Assembly: GCA_023515745.1 (NCBI GenBank)
Contig: JALECJ010000258.1
Location: forward strand, 2,827,164-2,891,163
Source of the DNA: Amoeboaphelidium protococcarum
Lineage: Eukaryota; Aphelidiomycota; Aphelidea
Reading direction: 5' to 3'
DNA length: 64,000 nucleotides
A program made the translations under genes and the position numbers. Positions 48,118 through 62,562 of this stretch are shown here, in pieces. A model generated the notes under the pieces. The model did not search any database. It was not told where the DNA came from and was given only the letters and a program-made list of their open reading frames with translations. Numbering within the stretch: position 1 is the stretch's first letter; the number at the start of each line of letters is the position of its first letter.

Positions 48118-48828
48118 ATGTAACATCCAGTCAGCCTGACCATTATTAGAAGACTAAAATACGTGCTTGGTAACACGAAATGTAACTCTTTGTATCACGC
48201 GTAATCAAGAGTCACTTCATAGAGGACGTTAACTACTAATCAGCAGAGGGGTCATGCAATGTATAGTTTAAAATCAGCTTACCCAGATGATACTCTTTGC
48301 CTTGCCAATACAAGCACTAGAATCGACGAAGGTTTCAATTTATTTATTACAAATTACGTGATAATCTAACTTTTGTGTGAATTCAGTCAAAAATTGTAGT
48401 CTGCACATATAACTGTCATTTTCTTCAGAGCATAGGATCACCCACGAACAGTGTCAATAATGACACATTTCATATTGATTTCAATTAGGCCTCATATCGA
48501 GCTATCTTCCTTGTAAGAAAGATTCAAACAATTATGGAAAATAGTGATAAGCCTAATGCGCGGCTCTCTGTTATAACATGATCATTTTTTATACAATAAG
48601 TCCAACGAGCAACAACTTGATCCGGGTCAAACTAGACACAATCAAGTTTTTAAATATCCCATAAATCTGCAGGCCATAAATTTTACTGAGCACTCTTATT
48701 ATTAGTAGCTTGAAACTAATCGGATCGCACGCGTCTAAGCCTTTTCCCTTGTGCTTTTAGTGATCTCTTTTTGCTTGAATGAAACACGACGCGCTTCTAC
48801 CTATCGATCATCTTAAGTGCTGGATTGA
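48118..48828 (+). CDS. Possible ORF of 236 aa, unidentified
   Basis: A TGA-free frame of 237 codons fills a gap with no other gene. The N-terminus (MQHPVSLTIIRRLKYVLGN) is basic/hydrophobic, like a mitochondrial presequence; a C-terminal hydrophobic stretch (FSLVLLVISFCL) could be a membrane helix. A 42-nt phase-neutral candidate intron (48354-48395) ends in TTGTAG, so the product may be 14 residues shorter. No family recognised, and codon usage is not compelling. It overlaps a small spliced frame at 48779-48954 (40 aa) with good splice signals, so only one of the two can be right. Confidence 0.35.
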
Positions 48829-48967
48829 TTTGAAAACTAAGTTTGGACTCCCCTCTGTCATGGTAAGTACGTTTTGATATTCACCTTCATATAGACATTA
48901 TATTTTATATTGTAGCTTTCAACTTTTAAATCAGTGAAAGAAGGTTGGCTTTGATCGTGTACTTTGA

Positions 48968-50069
48968 ACAACAACTCTCATTTATGATCGTGCCCAATGC
49001 GTAGCTCACACTAGTGGAATTTGGTGTGCGAAATGGTCTGCCAGAGTGAATAAGATAATCACGGCTGGCGTTGGCTCTGAAATCAAATTATGGTACGATT
49101 ATAATGGAGACTGGTAAATCCAAATCTCAATGTTATTATTCGTGTGTAGGGATGGAGAGACGATGGAATGTGAGTAGGTGGTAAAGAGTTCTGATCTTGG
49201 TGTTGTATCAATGGACTTGCGCGATTTGACCGACTCGACTCGTAAGACTTTAATATATGCGTAGTGTAAGTAATAGACATTTTAAAGCTTATATGAACTG
49301 TGTAGTGCTAGTTACAAATACTGCGGATGGTCAATTATCTGTGTGGGAGTTAACTGACGCGAAAAGTGGCCTCAAGTTGTAGAACAGGTTCAATGTTGGT
49401 CCCTCTAATGCTTGGTGTGTTTCCATTTCGCCAAAAGGTGATCAGATAGCAGCCGGTACTCATCGCGGAGTGCTGAATATATATTCTGTATCCGATGGCA
49501 AGTGTTTGCGCAAAGCAGAAGTTGGCAAAGGTTAGTTTATACAGAGTGTCGCGTACAGTCCCGATGGTGCCATGCTAGTGATCGGGACTGTCACTGGCCT
49601 TGTACAAATATACAACTCTTCTGACATGCAGTTGATGCACACTCTTCCATCGCATCAGAATGATCCTGTGAGGTGTCTTGCGTTCTCTAGGGATTCATCG
49701 CTCTTGTTGACTGGCAGTGATTCTGGAAAAATTGAAGCGTATGATCCCGTGAATGCTGATAAAATGGCCTCACTGGTGTCACCAGCTACTGTATCAGCCT
49801 CTTCATCATCACCAGCAGCAGCGGCAGCGCAAAGTACTGTAAAGAAACCGTGGATTCTTTCACTTTAAATGCTGGCGGACGGTGTGCATTTTATCAGCTC
49901 ATCTTCAGACAAGACTGTACGCGTATGGAGTTTAAGCACTAAGAGCTGTCTTTTCACATTGTAAGAACATTATGACCTTGTGTGGCAAGTCGCTCTCAAT
50001 GAAAAATAGGATAAACTGGTGTCTGTCAGCGATGATGGTCATTTGATCTAATACTCGGTCCAATTATGA
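48968..50069 (+). CDS. WD40 protein WDR61/Ski8 family (5' end unresolved)
   Basis: Exons 48968-49113, 49150-49265 and 49306-50069; introns of 36 and 40 nt both end in GTGTAG. Blades read AHTSGIWCAKWSARVNKIIT, SNAWCVSISPKGDQIAAGTH, GQFIQSVAYSPDGAMLVIGT, NDPVRCLAFSRDSSLLLTGS, VHFISSSSDKTVRVWSLSTK and HYDLVWQVALNEKQDKLVSV, in the order of WDR61/Ski8. The family is part of the Ski exosome-cofactor complex and, in many lineages, of PAF1C. No ATG is in frame at the 5' end (TGA at 48965-48967), so a short first exon is missing; the small spliced frame starting at 48779 is a candidate but its phase does not fit. A Ser/Ala-rich insertion (~49785-49840) interrupts one blade. Stop TGA 50067-50069. Confidence 0.85.
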
Positions 50070-50188
50070 TTGAATTGGCTGATTTCAAGATACTAGTATA
50101 CTTTAAACTATAATCTGTGGAAGATCCCTTATCGAATTACAATACCAAGAATTCTTATGAGCAAGAGTATGAGAAATAATGATAATAA

Positions 50189-50972
50189 TCAACAAATAGT
50201 ACATTATGATGAGCCATCTTTACTTCCGTTCTTTGAAGTGGATATATTACCCGTCGATGATCCACCAACATCACTCTTCTCAATCTCACGAAGAACCATC
50301 TCAAAGGCACGATCCACGTTGATATCCCCTTTAGCGCTTGCCTCAACAAATGCGCATCCCCATTAACTGGCCAACTGCTCACCTTATTACTTGGTCACTT
50401 TTCTACACTTTTGATACGGAGAATCATCAAAATAGAGATAATGATTAGATTCATCAATTTGCATCTACAATCAAATGTTACCTATTAGATTCGAGATCGC
50501 ATTTATTGCCAACTATGCAGAAGGCCACTGAATTACTACCGAAATTGAGAACTTTATCGCGGATGACATTGAGCAGTTCAAAAGACTCTCGATTGGCAAT
50601 ACTATATACCAGCACATATCCGTGGATGCCAAAGTTGTGAGTTGAACTCATCAGCGTGTACTCGTCCTGACCAGCAGTGTCTATAACTTCCAAATTGTAA
50701 GTCTGAGGGCCTCTCTATCGTTACAGTGCAGATTTTTGTAGTACAAATTTTTTGCTGAATGTATTCTCTATAGTGGGATAGTAGTCTTGTACGAATCTAT
50801 TCTCGACAAATTGAAGTGTCAGCGAAGACTTTCCTACACAACATTACAAGATAGTATACATAGATTCAACATCTACAGTATAAAGAGAGTGCATATACAT
50901 ACCGACAGCACGGGATCCAACCACCGCTATTCTGCGGGTCTTTTCCTAATTCTAACCAAGAGGTGTCGCCAT
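50189..50972 (-). CDS. Rheb-family small GTPase
   Basis: Three exons (50972-50903, 50833-50482, 50402-50189), 211 aa. G1 GSRAVGKSSLTLQF with the Rheb-type Arg, switch I VQDYYPTIENTFSK, G3 DTAGQDEY, G4 VGNKCDLESN, G5 EASAKG. It ends QCTIC, a farnesylation CaaX box that appears only when TAA is Gln and TGA the stop. Rheb activates TORC1 at membranes. Introns (69 and 79 nt) end in GTGTAG. Between beta-2 and beta-3 it has ~8 more residues than human Rheb; a 42-nt phase-neutral stretch there could be an intron but ends in CTCAG rather than TGTAG, so it is kept as coding. Confidence 0.92.
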
Positions 50973-51072
50973 AATTGGCTGAAGTGAGACAATTCTATTC
51001 AAATACAAGCTTATTGTCTGGTATAACAACGCGGCAAAGTATTTCCAGCCGCGGTTCTCTCAATAAGGCCGA

Positions 51073-51934
51073 ATGAAAATCGATCCGAGCGCCCAAATGA
51101 GCGTTGTTGAAATTAAGGAATTTTTACTGGAAACAGTCATGCGCGCATAGTTGTTACACCACCTCGTAAATAATCAGGTATTGTACACTTGGACATTTCT
51201 CAACGTTCTCAGCGTGGAGTTATTTTTGATCTATCACGCAATAACTATTCAGTAGTGACAAATCGTTCGGTGATTGCAATCACCGTTTGAACAGCTGTCA
51301 CTGATACAATTTTGCATCATTGTTCACTGAACACTTTGATACTTCTTTCCAAATTGAACAAAGTGACACAAGTGGTGCTTTGATGTACCATATTGACCGT
51401 ATGGTTCTACTAGACCATAATGTGACCTTATAGGAGCTGAAAGCTAATAATAATAGCCTACAAAGGTCATGTACCGTTTTAGGAAAAATAGGTAATTACA
51501 TTCAAAGCCGTGATTTAATCAAGGCAGCGAATGACAAGCTGAATTTGGAATTCGGAGACGAGTATAATTGAGGCAAGTCTCAAGAGAGAAGATTGACCTT
51601 AGTTCGAAAACTCTAAGGGAAATTGGAATAGGGCGATATCCGGCTATCTCCAGCGATTGTTAAGCTGAAACGATCCTAAATCAAGGCTGGTGCAAATGAA
51701 TTGGCACACAGCATTAAAAAGTTTTTGAAGAAGCGGACCCCAGATCAGAGAGACGCCATTTAAATTAAGTCTATGATCTAGGGGGCATCTTCTGAGAAGC
51801 TTGACGCCCTTGAAGGGGATGTCGACTATCTTTATGCAGGTGACTGGTTTCCTCTTAAGGATGACTTTTCTCGACCATAAAGCCGAGCTCCTAGCTCACA
51901 AGCGTCTCCAGTCTTATCGCGCCGGGCCTCATGA
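51073..51934 (+). pseudogene. Interrupted coding region with in-frame TGA, unidentified
   Basis: An ATG-initiated 61-codon frame (51073-51258) is followed by a long frame in another phase from ~51305 to 51934. The second frame reads as convincing protein on both sides of a TGA at 51569-51571: before it, LMYHIDRMVLLDHNVTLQEL; after it, ~120 codons including LAHSIKKFLKKRTPDQRDAI, KLDALEGDVDYLYAGDWFPL and a Ser/Pro tail. No TGTAG acceptor exists here to explain the breaks as introns. Most likely a decayed gene; read-through or two adjacent genes are alternatives. No family recognised. It lies next to the GAPDH fragment and upstream of the nuclease/kinase gene. Confidence 0.45.
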
Positions 51935-51993
51935 CTAGATAATGATAATATAAGATCACATTTAAGATACTTCACTTACTTTCATTTTAATCT

Positions 51994-52060
51994 TCATATT
52001 TCAATCAGTTCTTACCATTCTTCCTGGCGACGAACAGCAGCAGGTCAATGACACGGTTTG
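51994..52060 (-). pseudogene. Duplicated 3' fragment of the GAPDH gene
   Basis: These 67 nt match 54566-54632, the 3' end and stop of the intact GAPDH gene, with three mismatches (64/67 by eye). Translated on the minus strand they give [17 protein letters not shown] then TGA, against [17 protein letters not shown] in the functional copy. Weak similarity continues on both sides with small gaps; nothing else of GAPDH is present. It is an isolated gene fragment ~2.5 kb from its source, in the same orientation, with the nuclease/kinase gene between them. Confidence 0.85.
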
Positions 52061-52665
52061 CGTAATGAATAAACTTTATTAATGTAGTTGCTATTTCACA
52101 AGTCTGATTAACCTGAAAATTGAAATCAGCTGCCCGTACATTGAGAAGGATCTATGATCTTCTTGATTAAAGTCAGCAATTACAGCCGTCAATCGGAACA
52201 TGGACAGATCTCATATGCGTTCAACTTGCTTCATGCCACGTATATTCGTCTTCGCTTCCCATCCACTTCTTCCACTTTGACACTACACTAATCATCATCA
52301 TTGAGCTTTCGTTTATGCTTGAGCGTAGTGTCACTTATAGCGTTATACATTCCACCTAATCAACTTGTGACGACTACCACGATCTGCGGGGAGTTCAGCT
52401 TCTTTGTATTGTCGGCACTTACGCTAGATAGACATTCTTCATATATATCTCTCTCTTTCTCTTTCTCTTTCTACCTCATAAATGACTTGAAGACATGTTA
52501 ATGCTGTAAAGTAGTGTATAACGGCGATGTGATTGGTCACGATAACCGGCTGAATATTGATTTGTGCTTCATAACCTTTCGTATCACAATCTTCTCTCAT
52601 CAAAATCATATTTAAGTATTCATTTTAACTGGTGAATTAATACTTTTAACGATAATTACAAAGCA
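52061..52665. other. Spacer between GAPDH fragment and nuclease/kinase gene
   Basis: A/T-rich 600 nt. A frame from 52301 starts with a signal-like segment but runs into the next gene in another phase and is not called. A CTTTCTCTTTCTC pyrimidine tract lies near 52450-52472. Confidence 0.3.
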
Positions 52666-54300
52666 ATGGAAACATCCTTTGAAAGCGTATAGTTGCAGGG
52701 GAGAAATCTTGATTTAAGTAACGCGAGAGAAAATCCAGAGTATCACTCCGCAACAGGTAGTAGTTATATCGATAGTAGTGCAGCTGCTTCGTTGTCGGTT
52801 AAACTTGTTGAAGATATTGATTATCTCGCTCAACTGTTGAGTGTGGTCAGCTATAAAGATGAAGTGTTGCAATAATTCGATTAATGCATCCATGTAACTA
52901 ATCGCGTTATCGCGTCTCTAAAGGGACTTGATGAGAGCAGCGAGATTCAGCATACCTAACCGCATGTTATAAAGATTTTATCCACAGTTTCACGCTAGCT
53001 TTACGGGGCTGATAGTAGCTATATCTGGAATTAAAATTAGTTTATGCCGCGTAATACTGGTCTGAAAGTTGATGGGAATGCTTTCATGTGTCGAATTTTT
53101 GTGCCAAGAGATTGTAAACCTGATATCATGCTGTCTTAGTCTGCATTGGCTCGTGCTGTTGGTCCGGTAGTTGAAATAAAACTAGATCATTTGCTCTAAG
53201 ATTGTAACAATTCAAGGTTTGAAAAGTACGTCCGCCAAGGTGCTTTGTATGGGCTAAGCTTCATATAGCGCGTGTTTCCTATGATGCCTTCCAATGCTGT
53301 GTCTAAAATATTTGGCCCTGATTGGTATGTGTACGTGCCGTTGTTGTCGCATTAGTCTTTGTACATGCTTCGAATAGATTTGAGTGGTGTGTACATATCT
53401 GGGGACATCCGTGTCTGTTATTCGTCGTAATAGTCGGGGATTGACATGGCCAAGATGTTGTCTGCGTGGGTCATGTGGGCCTGTAGAGTCTCTGACTTTC
53501 TGAATGAACATGTGGATTTTCTGATGAGTCCTTGCGCTAGATTTTGTTGGATCCCTCCACAGTCATTACTAAAGTTGTTTCCATCGCTGAACGTTGATCA
53601 TCTAGTTGCACGCCCTTCGTTCTACAATCCAATCTATGTTGATATTGTCAACAAGGCTGTCTATAAGTTGATTAGTGTATGGTCAGCTAATTTAAAAGGT
53701 ATTGACAATAAGCTGCTGTCGGATCCCCTTTTGTGCGAAGGTTGGATGGTGGAGAGGCGCGTTTTACGAATGCCTTTATACGAGTCCTTTGATTTGCACC
53801 GCTGTCCACCTTAAGGTTTGAACTAACTGATTGATGTTCTGAAGCAGTTAGTTTTGATACTCATGCACTTAAATCAAGTACACCAAATGTGTCATTGCGA
53901 TATTCGAGCTGCCAATGTTTGCTGGAAGACTTCGAAAGATATTGTTCTGATTGATTATGATCTTGCAACTGTGATAGGTGAATTCAGTCCAAAGCCATAA
54001 AAAGCCAGGGATAGTGCGCCAGATATATACGTTCATGAAAATCATGACTTGTGGCTTGTTGGAGTCATGATATTGCAGCTCACTCTGTCGAACTTTAGTT
54101 GGGATTTGGTTACAAATCGCAGAAATAAGTTGATGCTCGGAAAGCGTCAGCTGGATTTGCAACTAGGCGGTCGTGTAAGATGGAAGGATGCTTTTGCTGC
54201 TTAGTACGCAGTCTTGACCAAAATGGCTGAAAATTGTTTGCAATTGCATTAATATCGCTGGTCACTTACTGATCTCAAAGGCTTTTTAGACAAGATATGA
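52666..54300 (+). CDS. Nuclease-like / protein-kinase-like fusion (FunK1- or Crinkler-type)
   Basis: A 544-residue intronless frame. N-terminal ~110 residues helical. Then a block like a PD-(D/E)xK nuclease: CKPDIMLSQ (P152-D153) and VVEIKLD (E170-x-K172), followed by YVRQGALYGLSFIQRV and a strand LRIDLSGVYISGDIRV. The C-terminal ~170 residues resemble a divergent kinase: LKQLVLILMHLNQVHQMCHC, catalytic-loop HCDIRAANV (H410-D412), IVLIDYDLATV in place of DFG, and NHDLWLVGVMIL for helix F. Restriction-like plus kinase-like domains with a H.DIR..NV loop characterise fungal FunK1 and Crinkler-related proteins. No glycine loop is obvious. No signal peptide is seen, so secretion is unproven. Confidence 0.65.
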
Positions 54301-54576
54301 TGAATGGCTTCCAATAAGCGAAGGTTGATTAATATAGCATAACGTTTCATAATACATTTAGCAGTTGGAAAGTTTACTGTTTAGAACTTTTTGTCAAACT
54401 TTATTTACGTCCGCATCTTGGAGAACTTTATGCTGTAGAGCGAAATTTTGAAATCTATGTAAAAGTGAGAAATTTTGGCATATTTTTATGGTTAAACAGG
54501 GAGTTCAAGTGAAAGGCAACGATGCTAGAAACATCACCTGATTTCCGTTGTTATTATTAAGTCTTTCAAATTTCAA

Positions 54577-57248
<2,672 letters not shown>

Positions 57249-58089
57249 TCAATCACATAGTATCAGCGCCTGCATAACGCGGTCAATATCAATGTTTAAT
57301 GATCTAAATAATGCAGCCACTAAATCGTACGCAACAGTCAAAAGTGGTATAAGGAAAGACTGTGACACGTATCGAACGTAGAATATGCATGAGATCACCC
57401 CGATCAGGAAACCAGCCAAAACTTACAAAGGTGTATGGTAATTCAAGTATACTCTACACACGATAATATACACAATTATATAACCATAATAGTAAGAGTA
57501 TTTTCAAGAGTTTTGTCACGGCTATAAAGTCTTACCGAGAATAGCACACTAGTAAACTAATGCTCCCATAAAACAACATGCGAAGTATTCGGCACACGAT
57601 ATTAGTCCTATATTATTAAGTAGATTGATTTTTCTTGTCTTTTAGCTTTGATAAACCAGCACTAAAGTTCCCCTACAGGAGAGCATACATAAGCCAAAAA
57701 GCCATAAATTGTGCATGGCTGGACGGCATTCCAAATCCATCGTGTCTCTTAATGGAGTCCATGGAGAGCGATGATGGAGGAGAACCATGAGATGCAACAT
57801 TCACACCGACAGCAAAAATATTCTCCTGCACCTGATCCTCTGCTCGACCATGAGAGACACCAGAGAAGGGAAAGTCTGGACGTGGTGCTTGTATATAATG
57901 TTTGAGCACGTAATTCACAACTTCATTTAGGATCAAGCCGATAAGCAGTAGTAATACGTTCATAGATCGCCTAACTGTCAGACACGAGAACACCAGATGA
58001 AACATATACCATATGGGAAATAGCGACGACACTCCCATAATGACAGATACAGTGGATTTATCCGGAATTTATACTTGGAACAACTTCAT
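57249..58089 (-). CDS. Dolichyldiphosphatase, Cwh8/Cax4/DOLPP1 type (PAP2 family)
   Basis: Two exons (58089-57536 and 57453-57249), 252 aa. The three PAP2 phosphatase motifs are complete: KHYIQAPRP (K-x6-RP), GMPSSHAQF (PSxH) and SRVYLNYHTPLQ (SR-x5-H). They are framed by four or more membrane helices, in the order of DOLPP1, which removes a phosphate from dolichyl diphosphate on the lumenal face of the ER for N-glycosylation. The 82-nt intron ends in GTGTAG and splits the SR|V motif. A ~50-residue insertion near the PAP2 pocket carries Gly, Asp and Ser. Residues upstream of M-G-V-S-S are included because they read in frame to an ATG. Confidence 0.88.
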
Positions 58090-58295
58090 TTCGATACTAC
58101 GCTTTAAATATAAGAGCTTAATGTGGGCCAAAGTTCTTTATATGAATTGAGAACGCGGTTATAAATTTCACTGAAAGACTGAAGCGCCTAAAGTAAGATC
58201 AGTCAAACTGCAGTGACTTAAGTCGAAACATATAAGATCAAAACTAAGAATGTGCATGTAATAATAATTATTCATTTGCATTCATTGCTACTTGG

Positions 58296-61200
58296 TCAAT
58301 TGGAGGATAGCATTGTAGATTCATTAACTTTTCCTGCTACATGTTCTTTATCTTTATTCAAATCAGGCTACTCCAAGTCTGTGATATCAATGAGACGAAT
58401 GCTTGAATTCAAGACGTTCTCTTCCTCCTGATCAAGCTACTACTCCTAATCTGGATCGACTACATCCAAGAATTCTTAACCACCAGAATCATAATCGACT
58501 GAGTTGGATTAATGCTGAGTCTCCGGGTCACGTTAGAACAAACTGTCAGGATCGGCGTTATCATCAGCCATATGAAGTGGCAAAGCACTGTCACTACCAT
58601 CCCTACTGACACTTCCTTTGGCCGGCTATACAGAAGGAGATTAAAGAGCTTGGAAGCCCGGAGGAGTGGACACGCGCGATGTTGAAGCATTACCATGTTC
58701 TTCTCGCATTGTCTCTCTGATATCTCCTTGTACATGTAGTGGACTACCAGGCCGCATTCTGCGAGGTTATACAAATGTAGACACAGATTCAACGCTCTTC
58801 CTGTCATGTCCACCACAACTTGGCGCAGAGTGCGTAATACTGTAGCACTTCCAACAGGCATGAACGAAATCGCAATGCCAATCAGACAAGATACATCCCT
58901 TCTTCTCATTGAACGCCGGACAAATGTATCGCTTACTACCTGAACTCTGTAACATGGACAATGCATCACCATGATTTGAGCTAGACAGAAGAGGATTCAG
59001 CCGGAATAACTGAGACATGTTATAGCGCCCCTGAGGCATAGGTAGAGATATTGCGCTGATTGAGCCTGAGCAATTGATGGCAGGATGTTCTGGACTCTTA
59101 CAGATGGAGCATAGATGAAGTCGAAGGCATGGGGCATACATTTTAGAGACATCTTGGAAGTGATCGCTATCATTCTGATCCACCAAATGTTCATCATGCG
59201 CACGAGGACATTTTCCTGTATTATTCCACTCTGAACACAATAACAACACGCCATGCTATTACGATGGATGTGGCTGCAGACATAAGGAAATCTTATACTC
59301 GTATTAACACGAGTCTCTGCTACCAAATTTGTTCAACTGTTACAAATTCTCATCATTAAGACTTGCAATAGTCTTTGGAGCAAGACGTCTATAGATTATA
59401 GGATGATCGCATAGATGAGCTCTTCGACAATGCAGCGGATCATTACAAATGAGACGATTAAAGTTGAGACAAAGCTCTGCATTTCCAAGTCGCGGTGATG
59501 GTTATTCTGGTACCAACTACTGACCAGACTAGAGAGACGACGTATCATTTATACTACTGTTCCTATTAGGTGTCACTGCTCTTGGAATAGCATCTCTAGA
59601 CATGGGGGATGCCAACAACGACCTGTCAATATATCCCATCGACTGTAGAAGCTTGAATGCTTATGGTAAAAGATGAGGGCGAATACCGTGACATTAGATC
59701 AAAGTATGACCACTGCTAAAGCAATAAGCACACGAATGCACTTTCGGACATTGAACGGCAGTATATTAGCACAAACCCTGATGATCTAGATCAGCCATGA
59801 TATTGGATTTATTATAATCAAGACAAGGACGTCGCTATGCCAGCGGCACAGTACACACATGACTTCGATGATCACCTTTGCACTTGTTACAGAGATGAAT
59901 GTACGGGCAGTTACTAACCATGCAATTCTTACCAGCATTAAAATTGTTGCAGAACCCAATGGCCTAAGGAGGCTTCTTAGATAAAGGAATAATGCGGCTA
60001 TTACGGAGCGGCATATAGTTGGTCATGATATAAGTCTACTCCATCTTTCTATCAGAATCCCTTGATCTTTCAGGAAATCGCCCACGTTGACTCGGTGCGA
60101 AATTCGTGTTATTCTATTCATGATCAATATTCACATCAGATGGCTCGGCGTTACCATTATCTTATCCCCATCCGTCGGTACCATCATCACAATCATCAAT
60201 ATCTGAGTGGCTAGACAATGTAGATGCAGAATTATCATCTTTCTAGTTACTTTTATCAGGAGAATGGGCTACACTGTTATTCTTTGAAGAAAGAAGAGGC
60301 TAAGGATAGCTTGAAGCGTCGACATTTGGAATATTAGGAGCCATTGGTTCTTCATCTTCATTTTCAGTGACAATCATCTACTTGAAAGCATCAACGCCCT
60401 TTTCAACATGAGATTTGGGGCCATTGACTTCAACATTCCAGATCAATTTACTTCCATAACTATCATGCATGACAAAAGAGTACACCTTGAAATTAGCCAA
60501 ATGTTCACTACTCAGAGTAACAAATATATGATCATCCTACTACAGAAGCTGTACTAAATTCTTGCTCGTTATCATCACAGAGACTCGCTTATCAGCTTCC
60601 TTTTACAATTTCTTATCCGCAGGAGATTCTGGTAGAGATTCTTCATCGACGACTTTAGTGCTTTAGCTAATCTCATTCACTACGGCAGACTTAGTGTCAT
60701 CGTCCTATCGCGACACCTCATCAGTCACAAGTCTATCCGATTCAATTTAGGCAGGTTCCTCGTCAATTGGCTCTATATTTTACGCAAGGCTCTCCTCAGT
60801 AACTTCATCCAGAGATACAGAGCCCTTCTACTATTCAATATCAATATCAACAGAGAGTTACGGTTAAAAATCTTACTCATTAGATACAATACTTTCTGGC
60901 TTAACAATCTCAGCATCGCGTTGGGATTAAGATTCAATAACAACAGGAAGCGCCGGAGGAGGCTAAATGCAAAGTTGGCTTATATCAACAGGTTACAACA
61001 GATTCTCAGGTAATGCAGCAGATGAAGCCAACTATTCAGATTAAACTATAATAGTATTCTCTAAATCGGAAGAGGAGGAGGAGGAGAAAGCTGAAGAAGA
61101 CGGCGTAGTATTCGAGCTCATGTCCGATCCTTCATCACTCACAGAACTCTATTGTTATCCCCAACCTTCAGCATTCTGATCACCGTTAACATCAATCTCA

Positions 61201-62171
61201 TCAGTAGGAGATACTGTCACCGTTTTTTTCACAACATCACCGTGATCTGAAGGAGAATGTTAATGCCATTAATCTTCATCAATATGCTACTCAGTAATCT
61301 ACATCGTTGAATTCTAAAAATACACAGACTAAGTGTCCCAGCCGCTACTAGTATTATGCCGGGCCACTTCAGAAGTCACAGAACGCTGACCACTTATAGG
61401 ACTCGTAGCATAAGCGACTTCGCTTTAGTTGCTACTAAAATAGAAATTAGTGGAAGATGCGGGAGGTCGATTCCATCTATTCCAACCCAAAGACATGTAA
61501 TCACTTTTTACCTTGCTTTTACTGACGCATTAATAAGCCATATGATAAGGGGAGCCGCACTTGAAGCAAACTCTCAACTTTGGGCATCTGTCAATATAAT
61601 GACCTCTTTAATTGCAGTTGGAACATAGACGAGAACTCAGTTCCGGACAATCACCATATTCATGACTGCCACGACGCTTGCAGAATTTACAAAATAAATT
61701 TGATCTATCGCACCCCTTTGCAGGCAATATATCCGTCATTCTATCAACATTCTCATTTATCTGAGATTAAGACGCAGAGTTGGTAGAAAACAGTTCTGAG
61801 GATTACATAGAGGATTATGAAAATTTCTTCTTCCTCTTACTCTTGCTCTTCTTCTTCTTCCCTTGACTGGTGGCGCCATTCTATCCAGCATCCTAACCAG
61901 AATTCAACTGAGACTATTCATTGCCAGCGCTATCATTACTTCCTTGAATTCCTTGAACACTTACAACCTTATCGTCAATATCAGTAAAGAGTAGAGTAAT
62001 CAGTGCATTGGATCCCTTCAGTTGATCAATAAAGAACTAGTACGGACTAGAACCAGTCTTGGCAAAGTCCTTGAAGAACTGCCTCAATTGCTGCAATTCA
62101 GCAGATGATGCATCATCAATCCTCTTTTTCCCTTTCAAATACAGCATGCAGACATTATCACTTGAAGTCAT
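58296..62171 (-). CDS. Large zinc-finger protein with CCHC knuckles and repeated CCCH/knuckle units (1291 aa)
   Basis: A 1292-codon intronless frame. N-terminal ~130 residues end in a basic KKKKSKSKRKKK patch. Three zinc knuckles follow (~150-200): CKFCKRRGSHEYGDC, CSNCNQRGHYIDRC, CFKCGSPYHMAYQC. A ~500-residue Ser/Glu/Asp-rich acidic region separates them from about five C-terminal units of a CCCH-like finger next to a C-x2-C...H...C knuckle, e.g. FCNNFNAGKNCMVSNCPYIH / CNKCKGDHRSHVC and CPAFNEKKGC...CDFVH / CWKCYSITHSAPSC. Such units bind RNA or ssDNA. Similar C..FN...C...H.C..C patterns occur in proteins of some eukaryotic mobile elements (from memory); no recombinase, RT or protease domain is visible here. 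Function unknown. Confidence 0.78.
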
Positions 62172-62562
62172 TTGGAATATAGAATTGAATCCCCTATAGA
62201 TGAACGAATGAATGAATGAGTGAATAGGTGTAAGTGATAGATGACAATGATAATGATAATGGAATGATGAGAGTTTTATCAAATCAAAAGAAGAAGAAGA
62301 GCAGAGAATCGACGCGACAAAAAGATTTGTTTTCAAAAGGAAGAATTGTGTGACGCGTCGGATCGCTATCTAAAACGTGATATATGTATGGCTGTCGTTT
62401 GAGTGCCCAGTTATACAACCAAAGTCACAAGGGATAAAGTGTTAGTATCTAATTGCCCATGAAACCAGACAAGTACTGATGCTCAACTAATAAAAATTAA
62501 GAGCAGCGATTCAAAGCGACAAAAAATATGTATGTAAAGAGTAATTTTATTTCAAGCTCAAA

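Noticed and set aside
52301-52834. 178-codon frame with a signal-peptide-like start
   Set aside because: Overlaps the nuclease/kinase gene in another phase and turns into low-quality sequence; likely chance.
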